Of a stretch of DNA of 40,487 nucleotides, positions 15,250 through 22,889 are shown piece after piece. The first letter of the stretch is position 1. Every line of letters starts with the position of its first letter. Below the pieces are notes generated by a model. The model was given only the letters and a program-made list of their open reading frames with translations, was not told the origin of the DNA and did not search any database. Position numbers and translations under genes: made by a program. The stretch is from Desulfobulbaceae bacterium UBA2262 (GTDB lineage Bacteria; Desulfobacterota; Desulfobulbia; Desulfobulbales; Desulfurivibrionaceae): contig DDXK01000010.1 in the NCBI GenBank assembly GCA_002347185.1, forward strand, positions 58,060-98,546. The letters are read 5' to 3'.

Positions 15250-15858
15250 CTCTTTATTGTCCTGCAGCTCCGGATAATGTTTTTTGTAGCAATCCGGGCA
15301 GAGGCCGTGGCTTGGCCTTGCCTCGGTATGTTTGAGGATGTGTGTGGCCACATCTTCCCACTGGCCATCCGGGGTGCGGATTTTTTTGCAGAAGCTGCAG
15401 ATCGGCAGGATTCCGCGCAGGGTTTTGATTTCGGCAAGGGCCTGCCTGAGTTCTTGATTGACCCGGCGCAGTTCCATCAGGTCGGCATGCCGGGCCAGAG
15501 CGATGGTAATGGCCCGTTCGATTTCCGCGAGTGCAGGCGGCTTGGTGAGGAAGGAGGCAACCCCGGCCTCGCTTGCCTGCCTGACGAGCTCCTCTGACTC
15601 GTAGGCGGTCATGATCACGATGGGGGTTGGCTGTTTTTCTGTGATCCGCAGGGCGGCGGTCAAGCCGTCCATTACCGGCATGCGGATGTCCATCAGCACG
15701 GCGTCCGGTTTGAGTTCTTCCACCAGGCGCAGTGCCTCCTGGCCGTCTCCGGCCTCGCCGGCGATCGCAAAATTGCTCCCCCGCAGCAACCGCTTGATCT
15801 CCTCCGCGACCAGAAAATCGTCTTCCGCCACCACCAGGCGGATGTTTCGCTCGCTCAT
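15241..15858 (-). CDS. Response regulator with C-terminal Cys-rich (zinc-like) domain
   Basis: A 205-residue cytoplasmic protein. The receiver domain covers residues about 6-122: acidic pocket AEDD, phospho-acceptor Asp in VLMDIRMPVMDG, Thr in IVIMTAYES and the conserved Lys in FLTKP. A coiled coil (MELRRVNQELRQALAEIKTLRG) leads to a short Cys-rich domain, LPICSFCKKIR, then W-V-H and HGLCPDCYKKHYPE. This tail occurs in many response regulators and sensor kinases, with probable zinc binding and unknown output; there is no DNA-binding domain. The ATG at 15858 has AAGGAG upstream. It starts 17 nt after the kinase stop and completes the operon. Confidence 0.9.
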   Translation of the reverse strand: MSERNIRLVVAEDDFLVAEEIKRLLRGSNFAIAGEAGDGQEALRLVEELKPDAVLMDIRMPVMDGLTAALRITEKQPTPIVIMTAYESEELVRQASEAGVASFLTKPPALAEIERAITIALARHADLMELRRVNQELRQALAEIKTLRGILPICSFCKKIRTPDGQWEDVATHILKHTEARPSHGLCPDCYKKHYPELQDNKEKK

Positions 15859-15875
15859 GCCTGTTTCTCCTTGTC

Positions 15876-17621
15876 TCAATTCACCGGGGCAGAGGCTCTG
15901 GCCGGAAAGGTGATGCGGGCCACCGCGCCATTCTCGTTTGCCAGGGTGATCGTCCCGCGCAGGTTTCTTGTCGTCAGCCCTTTCAGGAGGGTGATGCCTA
16001 TGCCGCCCTGGGAAAAATCGCCACTCAGCAGCATTTCGGGAAAGCCTGGGCCGTCATCCCGGTAGGTCAGTTCGATCAGGTTGCCGACCTGGCCAATCTG
16101 AACCGTGATGGCTCCGTTGCTGCGTCCGGCCAGCCCATACTTCATGGTGTTGGTGCACAATTCGTTCAGGATCATGGCCAGGGAATGGGACTGGTCGCTG
16201 TCCACGCGGAGGTCGGAAGGGGAGACAGTGAGGGAGAAGATGCTGGAGGCGGAGAGTCCCTTGAGGGCTTCCAGGATGACGCTTTCAGAGAGCGCGCTGA
16301 GCTGGAGAGGCTGCCATTTTGCCGAGGAAAGGAGGCGATGCACGGTGAGCAGCCCTGTCACCCGCCAGATCACTTCCCGGATGCGCTCCTGGTGTTCGTG
16401 CAGCCCTTTGGCCCGGGCCCGGTCCTTTTCCTGGTGGAGCATGCCGATGATGGCGACCAGATTGTTTTTGACCCGGTGATTGACCTCGCGGAGCAGCACT
16501 TCCTGCGTCTCCGCATACTCGCGGGCCCTGGTTTCCGCCTGGATGCGCTCCCGCACCTCGTCTTCCAGCTTGCCGTTGAGGATTTTCAGCTCCCTGGTGC
16601 GGTCGACCACCCGTTGTTCCAGAGAGTCGTGCGAGTCCCGGAGGCGGGTGAGCATGGTGTTGAAGGAAGAAGCGAGCTGGGTGATTTCGTCGTCGCCCGG
16701 TACAGAGATCTGGGTTTCGATGGTGCCTTTTTTTGTCACCTGATTGGCGGCGCTGGTCAGGGCAAGAAGGGGCGAGGTCAGCTGCCGGGCCATGGCCCGG
16801 GAGATGGCGATGGCCGCGGCTAGGACGGCAAGGCCGATGGCCAGATAGATGCCGGCCAGAGCGGTCAGGGGGGCATAGGCCTTCTGCAGGCTCTGGCCGA
16901 TGGTGATGGCCAGGGCCAGGTGATCGAGGGGCTCATCCGTCTTGAGGCGGGTGGTGTTGCTCAGCATCGGGCCTGCCGCCCCCTTGTGGCTCGTCCAGAT
17001 TTCCCCGGAGTAGCCGCGAAGGGTGAATATTTCCCCGTCCTCCTCCTGGGGGGGCGGCAGGCAGCTCATGATGAGCGAGGAAAAGGAAATTTCGATGACC
17101 AGCATCCCTTCCGCCTGATTGGTGGCCCCATAAAATATCGGCTGGGCTATGATCAGGGTGGTTTCTCCCTGGGTATCCCGCAAAAAGGCCAGGGGGAATC
17201 CCTCGCCGATTACCTTGGCCAGCAGGGGAGCGTCGGCGTAGTTTCTCAGCGTTTCCCCGCCCTGACAGGAGCTGAGCGGTTTTCCCTCGAAGTCACAGAG
17301 GGTGAGCAGGCAGGGGATGTCGCGGTGGACGCGGTAGCTGCGCAGGAAGGGCTCGATGTACATCTGTCTGCCTTCCGAGTCGACAAGTGCGTTGACCAGC
17401 AGCAGATTGGCCGCCATCTCCTCCATGTCTTCATTGATCCCGTCCAGGCGCGTTTCCAGGCGTTGGGCGATCATGGCAGCCTCGAAGGAGAGCTGTGCCT
17501 CGATCTGCCCCTTGAGGGTCTGCCGGGTGAAGAGATAGCTCGCCGTGCCCAGGGCCAGGACTACGGTCATGGTCAGCGAAAGGGCGGCAAGGGAGATCTT
17601 GTCGGCGATTTTCCGGGGCAT
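15876..17621 (-). CDS. Membrane sensor histidine kinase, HisKA_2 type
   Basis: A 581-residue protein. Transmembrane helix 1 is at about 11-31, a periplasmic Cache-like sensor domain of about 220 residues follows, and helix 2 lies at about 255-278. Then come a HAMP segment (LTSPLLALTSAANQV), a coiled coil, the HisKA_2 phospho-acceptor box REVNHRVKNNL with its histidine, and an HATPase domain with NELCTNTMKYG (N box) and DDGPGF (G1). It is the middle gene of a binding protein - kinase - regulator operon: it begins 2 nt after the binding protein gene and is followed 17 nt later by the regulator. The signal is likely relayed by the periplasmic binding protein. Confidence 0.92.
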   Translation of the reverse strand: MPRKIADKISLAALSLTMTVVLALGTASYLFTRQTLKGQIEAQLSFEAAMIAQRLETRLDGINEDMEEMAANLLLVNALVDSEGRQMYIEPFLRSYRVHRDIPCLLTLCDFEGKPLSSCQGGETLRNYADAPLLAKVIGEGFPLAFLRDTQGETTLIIAQPIFYGATNQAEGMLVIEISFSSLIMSCLPPPQEEDGEIFTLRGYSGEIWTSHKGAAGPMLSNTTRLKTDEPLDHLALAITIGQSLQKAYAPLTALAGIYLAIGLAVLAAAIAISRAMARQLTSPLLALTSAANQVTKKGTIETQISVPGDDEITQLASSFNTMLTRLRDSHDSLEQRVVDRTRELKILNGKLEDEVRERIQAETRAREYAETQEVLLREVNHRVKNNLVAIIGMLHQEKDRARAKGLHEHQERIREVIWRVTGLLTVHRLLSSAKWQPLQLSALSESVILEALKGLSASSIFSLTVSPSDLRVDSDQSHSLAMILNELCTNTMKYGLAGRSNGAITVQIGQVGNLIELTYRDDGPGFPEMLLSGDFSQGGIGITLLKGLTTRNLRGTITLANENGAVARITFPARASAPVN

Positions 17622-17623
17622 CT

Positions 17624-18844
17624 TCAGTCCGTGATCCTCAGGATTGCGCCATCCGGTCGGAATCGGCTCATGAAGAGGTCTGTCTGTTGCAGCGCCTCGT
17701 GGCGCTCCGGGGTGAAGGGGCGTGGGTAGGCCTTGATCAGTCCGTCGTAGTCCCGGACCTGTTCCAAGGCGTCCCGGATCGCGCTTCTTTCTGTGGTGCC
17801 CGCCTTGTCGATGGCCAGGGCCAGGATATGGATCAGGTCATAGGCATGGGCCACCCCCACCGGGGAGGGGATATCCTCGGGCCTGCCGAGCTGGAAGAGC
17901 CGGCCGGCGGTTTGGTAGAACCGCGTCAGCTTGTCTTCCCTCCGCCTGTCGAAGAAGCTGTAAGTCTGCACCACGGAAAAATCGACCATGCTGATCGCCT
18001 CGCCGGTCAGCATGGTGAAGTTGCCGCCGGTGACCCCCCAGTGGCTGATGATGGGGAGGCGGTTTTCCCGTGGCAGGGCGGCGACCTCCTTCACCAGGAT
18101 CGACCCCTCGGCTTCGTTGGCCACCAGGATGATCGCCTCGGCCCCGGAGTTGCGGGCTGCCTCATACTTGTTCAGGAGGGATTTGTCCCCCCACATGTAC
18201 CATTGGGTGGTGGTGACGGTCAGCTCCGGGTGGGCAGTGAGATAATCCTTGATCGCCTTGTCGTTGCTCCGGCCCCAGCCGGTGACGGGCAGCAGCACAC
18301 CGAGCCGCCGGGTTTTCCTCTGCGCGGCATGGGCGAGCATGGTCTGGATGGCCCAGCTGTCTTTGAGGGAGAGTCGGAAGCAGTAATTGGGGCTGCGGCC
18401 GTTGTCGACGATGGCATCGCCTGCCCCCCAGGCATCGAGGAGGATCATCTTCTTCTCGTGAAGAACTGGAATCTCCTCCAGCATGACTGGAGTGAATTTG
18501 CCGCCCACAACCGCGACCAGATCGGGGATTTGCGCGAATTCCTCGATGTTCTTCACCCCCCGCGCCGGTACGGAGCGGTGATCCTTGACGAGAAGCTCCA
18601 GGGGTCTGCCGCCCAGTACTCCGCCCGCCGCGTTGACCTCGGCCATGGCCGTGAGGATGCCGATTTTTATGGCCTCGTCCGAGGTGCTGCTGCTATGGCC
18701 GACTTCGGCGTCAAAGCCCACCAGGACTGGTTTTTCCCCCGGTTCGGCTCCCCTGGCCGGAGAAAAGCCGAATGCCAGGGCCAGCAGGAGGATGCAGGCG
18801 GCCGCCAGTCCTGGCCTGTTGCCCATTTTCCGTTCTCTTGCCAT
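17624..18844 (-). CDS. Periplasmic LIV-type substrate-binding protein
   Basis: A 406-residue protein with a Sec signal peptide (hydrophobic at residues about 12-26, cleavage near SPARGAEP). The mature part has the type I periplasmic binding fold of branched-chain amino acid/amide receptors (Peripla_BP_6): EAIKIGILTAMAEVNAAGGVLGG, LVKDHRS, VAVVGGKFTPVML, and VGVAHAYDLIHILALAI. No ABC permease or ATPase gene is next to it. It is followed at 2 nt by a histidine kinase, so it probably serves signalling, not uptake. The ligand cannot be read from the sequence. The ATG at 18844 has AAGGAGG at ideal spacing. Confidence 0.88.
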   Translation of the reverse strand: MARERKMGNRPGLAAACILLLALAFGFSPARGAEPGEKPVLVGFDAEVGHSSSTSDEAIKIGILTAMAEVNAAGGVLGGRPLELLVKDHRSVPARGVKNIEEFAQIPDLVAVVGGKFTPVMLEEIPVLHEKKMILLDAWGAGDAIVDNGRSPNYCFRLSLKDSWAIQTMLAHAAQRKTRRLGVLLPVTGWGRSNDKAIKDYLTAHPELTVTTTQWYMWGDKSLLNKYEAARNSGAEAIILVANEAEGSILVKEVAALPRENRLPIISHWGVTGGNFTMLTGEAISMVDFSVVQTYSFFDRRREDKLTRFYQTAGRLFQLGRPEDIPSPVGVAHAYDLIHILALAIDKAGTTERSAIRDALEQVRDYDGLIKAYPRPFTPERHEALQQTDLFMSRFRPDGAILRITD

Positions 18845-18892
18845 GGTCCCGCCTCCTTGCCGTAGATTCAGGGAAAAGAAGATTCCTCTTTC

Positions 18893-18922
18893 ATGCTATT
18901 GAGAAAAAAAGAGAAAAGTCAA
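18893..18922 (-). promoter_or_regulatory. Candidate promoter for the binding protein-kinase-regulator operon
   Basis: Minus strand: TTGACT (18917-18922), 18-nt spacer, TAGCAT (18893-18898). It gives a leader of about 40 nt before the start at 18844. Confidence 0.4.
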
Positions 18923-18954
18923 AAGTATTGTGCAGGCGCTGTCGGTTGCGCGCC

Positions 18955-18984
18955 TTGACAAAGGCAGGGGCTCGGGCCTACCCT
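18955..18984 (+). promoter_or_regulatory. Candidate promoter for exbB-exbD-hybrid kinase
   Basis: A consensus -35 TTGACA (18955-18960) is followed after 18 nt by the weak -10 TACCCT (18979-18984). The poor -10 suggests that an activator may be needed. Confidence 0.35.
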
Positions 18985-19016
18985 CAAGAAAGGGTATGGC
19001 AACGCCGTTTCTTGAG
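18983..19016. repeat. 9-bp perfect inverted repeat in the exbB leader
   Basis: CTCAAGAAA (18983-18991) and TTTCTTGAG (19008-19016) are exact complements with a 16-nt spacer. The left arm abuts the -10 and the right arm ends 16 nt before the exbB ATG, so it could be an operator or a leader hairpin. Confidence 0.5.
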
Positions 19017-19032
19017 AGCAAGCGGAGGGGGT

Positions 19033-19662
19033 ATGCTGGAGATTCTTGGCCGGGGCGGGGTTCTGGTGCTGCCCATTCTGCTCTGCTCGCTGGTCGGGTT
19101 GACCATTTTTTTCGAGCGGCTCATCCTCTACCGGAAGATCGCCTTTCCCGACGATACCCTCGAACTCATCTGCGAGCTGCTCGCCGGCAACCGCACCGCC
19201 GAGGCTCTGGATCTGCTGCATCCCCTGCGGCGCGGCCACCGCCAGCCTCTCAACGTCATCCTGCACGATGCCCTGCTCTTTGCCAGGGGGGATCGCGAAA
19301 CCATCGAGCTCCTGCTTTCCCAGGGCGTGGCCCGCGAGGTCCAGTATCTGGGACGCCATCTGACCACCCTGGCCACCCTGGCCAACATCGCCCCGCTTCT
19401 CGGACTCCTCGGCACCGTGCTTGGCATGATCAAGGCCTTTGCCGCGGTGGAGCGTCTGGGCGGCAAGGTCAACGCCACGGTGCTGGCCGGAGGCATCTGG
19501 GAGGCGATGCTCACCACCGCCCTGGGGCTTTCCGTGGCCATCCCGCTGATCATACTCCACAACCACCTGGAAAATCGCCTCAATGCCATCCAGGCCAAGC
19601 TGGAGGAGCGGGCCATCCTTTTCTTCAAGGCCTGGCTGAGTCGGGGCCGGAAGGAGGGTTGA
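19033..19662 (+). CDS. exbB: MotA/TolQ/ExbB proton-channel family protein
   Basis: A 209-residue inner-membrane protein with three transmembrane helices: residues about 10-30, then a large cytoplasmic segment, then a pair around LATLANIAPLLGLLGTVLGMIKAF and ALGLSVAIPLIILHNHL. The TVxGM and Ala/Gly-rich pair is the ExbB/TolQ signature. Such proteins form a pentamer that, with ExbD, converts proton flow into mechanical work. No TonB or TonB-dependent receptor is nearby, so the driven partner is unknown; TolQ-like or other roles are possible. The ATG at 19033 follows GGAGG. It is 3 nt from the next gene, exbD. Confidence 0.88.
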   Translation: MLEILGRGGVLVLPILLCSLVGLTIFFERLILYRKIAFPDDTLELICELLAGNRTAEALDLLHPLRRGHRQPLNVILHDALLFARGDRETIELLLSQGVAREVQYLGRHLTTLATLANIAPLLGLLGTVLGMIKAFAAVERLGGKVNATVLAGGIWEAMLTTALGLSVAIPLIILHNHLENRLNAIQAKLEERAILFFKAWLSRGRKEG

Positions 19663-19665
19663 GCC

Positions 19666-20091
19666 ATGCTCCTCTTTGCCAGGCGCACTCCGACCCGGGT
19701 CAATATCCACCTCACCGCCCTGATCGACATGGTCTTTCTGTTGCTCATCTATTTTCTCCTGACCAGCAGTTTTGTGAGCCGGGAGGGGGTGGAGGTGCAA
19801 CTGCCGCAGGTCAGCGCGAAGTTCGGGGAGGTCGAGGAGCGGCTCATCGTGGTGGTGGACAAGGATGGGCGGTTTCTGCTGGAGGAGAAGGTGCTCGACG
19901 GGGCGCGGCTTTTCAGCGTCCTCTCGCTGAGGTTGCGGGGCGCTGAAGAGCCGGTGATCATCAACGCCGACAAAAGGGTGGTCTACGACCGGGTCATGGA
20001 GGCCATGGAGATTGCCAGGAAGGCCGGGGCAAAAGAGTTGCTGCTGGCCACGGAACGGGCGCAGGATCCTGGCGCCGCTGGCGGGCATTGA
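19666..20091 (+). CDS. exbD: ExbD/TolR family biopolymer transport protein
   Basis: A 141-residue protein with one N-terminal transmembrane helix (residues about 18-36) containing the essential aspartate in LIDMVFLLLIYFLL, and a periplasmic domain of about 100 residues ending in IINADKRVVYDRVMEAMEIARKAG, which is typical of ExbD. It sits immediately after exbB, so the two form the usual motor pair. It is followed 20 nt later by the heme hybrid kinase, which suggests co-expression. GGAGG lies just before its ATG. Confidence 0.92.
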   Translation: MLLFARRTPTRVNIHLTALIDMVFLLLIYFLLTSSFVSREGVEVQLPQVSAKFGEVEERLIVVVDKDGRFLLEEKVLDGARLFSVLSLRLRGAEEPVIINADKRVVYDRVMEAMEIARKAGAKELLLATERAQDPGAAGGH

Positions 20092-20111
20092 GTAGAAGAG
20101 GGAAGGTGGTC

Positions 20112-22436
20112 ATGAAAGAAACAGAGAGCCGGTCGATGTCGGAGAAGAGCGAGCGGGAGCTGGTGCTGCTCAAAATTTTTGTCGTGGCTGCGGTCTTTGT
20201 CTGGACCGCTCTGCACGGCACCTCCCTGGCCTGGAACATCATAGACGGCAAGAAAGCGGCCGTGACGCTGGCCAGGCAGGCGGCCAGGGCCTATTACAAC
20301 AAGGACAAGGCCTTTCGATTCTGGGGTGCCTCCCATGGCGGCATCTATGTGCCGGTGTCCAAGGCCACCCCGCCCAACCCCAACCTCGCCCATGTCCCGG
20401 AGCGCGACCTCGTCACCCCTTCCGGCCGGCGGCTGACCCTGATGAACCCCGCCTATATGCTCCGCCAGCTTATGGAGCAATATTCGGAATTCTATGGGGT
20501 ACGGGGGAAGATTACCAGTCTGAAGTCTTTGAATCCAGCGAATGCGCCGGATGCCTGGGAGCGGGCCGCCTTGGAGGACTTCGAGCAGGGCGCCGAGGAG
20601 GTGATGGAACTTGCCATCCTGGACGGGGCCGACCATCTTCGCTTGATCAGCCCCCTGTTTGCTGAGGATGATTGCCTCAAATGCCACGCCCATCAGGGAT
20701 ACAGGGGAGGTGAGGTGCGGGGAGCGGTCGGAGTCTCGGTGCCCATGGCCCCCTACTGGAAAATCTATCGGGAGCGCAGCCGTGGGGTCATTCTTTTTCA
20801 CCTGCTTCTCTGGGGGGCGGGGATGGGGATCATCTTTTTTCTGCACAACCGGCTCCGCCAGGGGGTCGTTAAGCGGAACCGACTTGAGCTGGAAAGGGAA
20901 AGCCTGCACCGACAAATGCTTTCCATCCTCAACACCCTGCGGGAGGGGGTGATCTCCGTTGATTCTTTTGGCAAGGCCACCTTTGTGAATACCGCCGCCC
21001 TCGCCCTGACCGGCTATGACAGGGAGGAGCTCCTCGGGACAGAAATCCACGCGCGCCTCCATCATTCCCGGAAGGACGGCAGCCGCTACCCGTCCGGAGA
21101 GTGCCCGCATTGCCGGACGGCAAAAACCGGGCAGCCCTTTGTCTCCAGTGATGAGGTTTTCTGGAAAAAGAACGGGGCGAGTTTCCCGGTGGAGATCGGC
21201 AGCATTCCCATGGAAGGCGACGACCGAGAGGCGGGAGCGGTTCTCACCTTCCGCGATATTTCCGTGGAGAAAGAGAAGGAAGAGATGGGCGATCAACTGC
21301 GGCAGGCCCAAAAGCTGGAGGCCATCGGCACCTTGGCCGGAGGGATTGCTCATGATTTCAATAATATTCTCACCATGATCCTGGGCTACGCCGATCTGGT
21401 CAAGGAAACCCTGCCCCCGGGAGAAGCGAGCTCCGAGGACATTCAGCAGGTCATCGCCGCTGGCAACAGGGCCAAAGATTTGGTCAGGCAGATCCTGACC
21501 TTCAGCCGGAAGTCGCAGCAGGAGCTTCAGCCTCTGCGCTTGCAGCCAGTGCTCAAGGAGAGCCTCAAGCTCCTGCGGGCATCGATTCCGAGCACTATTG
21601 AGATCAGGCAGGAGATCGACCCCGAATGCGGCGACGTTCTGGCCGACCCGACCCAGATCCATCAGGTCATCATGAATCTCTGCACCAATGCCTATCACGC
21701 CATGCGCGAGAAGGGCGGTATTCTCGAGGTGGCCCTCGTCCAAGTCGAATTGGGTCCGGAGGATATTCGCAGCAAGAGCGCCCTCACTCCGGGCAGGTAT
21801 GCCCGGCTGTCGGTGAGCGATACGGGCTCAGGCATCGCTCCGCAGGTGGTGGAGAGAATCTTTGAGCCCTACTTCACTACCAAGGCCAAGGGCGAAGGAA
21901 CAGGACTCGGGCTGTCGATTGTTCATGGTATTGTCAAGGCGGCAGGCGGGGAAATCACCGTTTACAGCGAGGTGGGGCGGGGGACGACTTTTCATCTCTA
22001 CCTGCCGCTCATTTCCGGCCTGGTCGACTCTGGGGTGGTTTCCGAACCGCGGGAAATACCGCGCGGCAATGAACGCATCATGATCGTAGACGACGAGGGC
22101 GAGCTGGCTTTCATGCTGGCCAAGATGATCGCATCCCTCGGGTACAGCGTACGGGTCTTCACCGACAGCAGGGAGGCGCTGGCCGCCTTTCAGGCGGGGC
22201 CAGACGGGGTCGACCTGCTTCTTTCCGACATGACCATGCCGCATCTGACCGGCGTGCAGCTGACCCAGCAGTGTCTTGCCCTGCGAGCCGATCTGCCGGT
22301 GATCCTTTGCACCGGCTTCAGCGAAGCCCTGACCGGCGAGAAGGCAAAAATGCTCGGGGTTCGCGAATTGCTCATGAAACCGGTTCTGAAAAAAGATATC
22401 GGCGTTGCCATCCGCAGGGTTCTCGACAATGAATGA
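20112..22436 (+). CDS. Hybrid histidine kinase with periplasmic c-heme DUF3365 sensor, PAS and receiver
   Basis: A 774-residue protein. Transmembrane helix 1 is at about 18-40; a periplasmic DUF3365/Tll0287-like domain follows (about 45-215) with one c-heme site CLKCH (188-192); helix 2 is at about 224-246. A PAS domain spans about 265-385. The kinase core has His414 in GGIAHDFNNIL, the N box NLCTNAYHAM and the G boxes DTGSGI and GTGLGLS. A C-terminal receiver (about 655-772, IMIVDDEGEL, phospho-acceptor in LLLSDMTMP) makes it a hybrid kinase. The sensor closely parallels that of the diguanylate cyclase at 2916-4184. I chose the ATG at 20112, preceded by GAGGGAAGG. It is the third gene after exbB-exbD. 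Confidence 0.93.
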   Translation: MKETESRSMSEKSERELVLLKIFVVAAVFVWTALHGTSLAWNIIDGKKAAVTLARQAARAYYNKDKAFRFWGASHGGIYVPVSKATPPNPNLAHVPERDLVTPSGRRLTLMNPAYMLRQLMEQYSEFYGVRGKITSLKSLNPANAPDAWERAALEDFEQGAEEVMELAILDGADHLRLISPLFAEDDCLKCHAHQGYRGGEVRGAVGVSVPMAPYWKIYRERSRGVILFHLLLWGAGMGIIFFLHNRLRQGVVKRNRLELERESLHRQMLSILNTLREGVISVDSFGKATFVNTAALALTGYDREELLGTEIHARLHHSRKDGSRYPSGECPHCRTAKTGQPFVSSDEVFWKKNGASFPVEIGSIPMEGDDREAGAVLTFRDISVEKEKEEMGDQLRQAQKLEAIGTLAGGIAHDFNNILTMILGYADLVKETLPPGEASSEDIQQVIAAGNRAKDLVRQILTFSRKSQQELQPLRLQPVLKESLKLLRASIPSTIEIRQEIDPECGDVLADPTQIHQVIMNLCTNAYHAMREKGGILEVALVQVELGPEDIRSKSALTPGRYARLSVSDTGSGIAPQVVERIFEPYFTTKAKGEGTGLGLSIVHGIVKAAGGEITVYSEVGRGTTFHLYLPLISGLVDSGVVSEPREIPRGNERIMIVDDEGELAFMLAKMIASLGYSVRVFTDSREALAAFQAGPDGVDLLLSDMTMPHLTGVQLTQQCLALRADLPVILCTGFSEALTGEKAKMLGVRELLMKPVLKKDIGVAIRRVLDNE

Positions 22437-22483
22437 GCTGGCCCCTTTCTTTCCCGCCGAGTACGGGTTTTCCCGATCTTTCC

Positions 22484-22526
22484 ACAAAAGAGAAGAGGGG
22501 GCCTGGCCTTTTCGGCCGGACCCCTC
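22484..22526 (-). terminator. Terminator after the monoheme cytochrome gene
   Basis: Between the convergent hybrid kinase and cytochrome genes, arms around 22495-22508 and 22514-22526 (outer pair GAGGGG/CCCCTC, inner GGCC/GGCC) form a hairpin. On the minus strand it is followed by the T-rich TTCTCTTTTG. It might act on both strands, but the plus side lacks a T tract. Confidence 0.5.
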
Positions 22527-22531
22527 GGGGA

Positions 22532-22870
22532 TCAACGATTTTCCACTGCCGTCTGGCTGGCCGCCAGGACATAGGCGCGCAGCTTTTCGTACTGCTCCCT
22601 GGTGAGCGAAACCCTGGCCGCCTTTCTGGCCAGGATGGTTTGCCAGCTTTCCGGCGTCCTTTCCTCCGGTGCGAACAGGCGGTGGCAGGTCCGGCATTCG
22701 CGGAGGAAATAGGCCCGCCCCCGGCTCAGCTCCGCAGGCAGGGAATTTTCAGCCGGCGCCGCTGCCTGGCCGGGTGGGTTTGGCGCCGTGCTGGCGAAAC
22801 AGCCTGCCCCGCCCAGGAAGAGGAGAAGCAGGCCGGCGAGAATGGGGCGGAGGAGAAATGGCGTGTGCAT
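22532..22870 (-). CDS. Small exported monoheme c-type cytochrome
   Basis: A 112-residue protein. A signal sequence (residues about 5-23) ends in GGAGC, which might be a weak lipobox. A Pro/Ala-rich linker follows. The heme site CRTCH is at residues 59-63, inside GRAYFLRECRTCHRLFAP, and a helix-rich C-terminus (REQYEKLRAYVLAAS) fits a compact monoheme cytochrome. A distal methionine is not obvious in the mature part, so the sixth ligand is unclear. The ATG at 22870 has AAAGGAA upstream and lies 19 nt after the porin stop, so the two genes are probably one transcript. It may transfer electrons near the outer membrane. Confidence 0.82.
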   Translation of the reverse strand: MHTPFLLRPILAGLLLLFLGGAGCFASTAPNPPGQAAAPAENSLPAELSRGRAYFLRECRTCHRLFAPEERTPESWQTILARKAARVSLTREQYEKLRAYVLAASQTAVENR

Positions 22871-22889
22871 GGGCGTTCCTTTGCGGCGG

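Noticed and set aside
17624..18844. Amino-acid ABC transporter operon
   Set aside because: Only the binding protein is present; the next genes are kinase and regulator, with no permease or ATPase.
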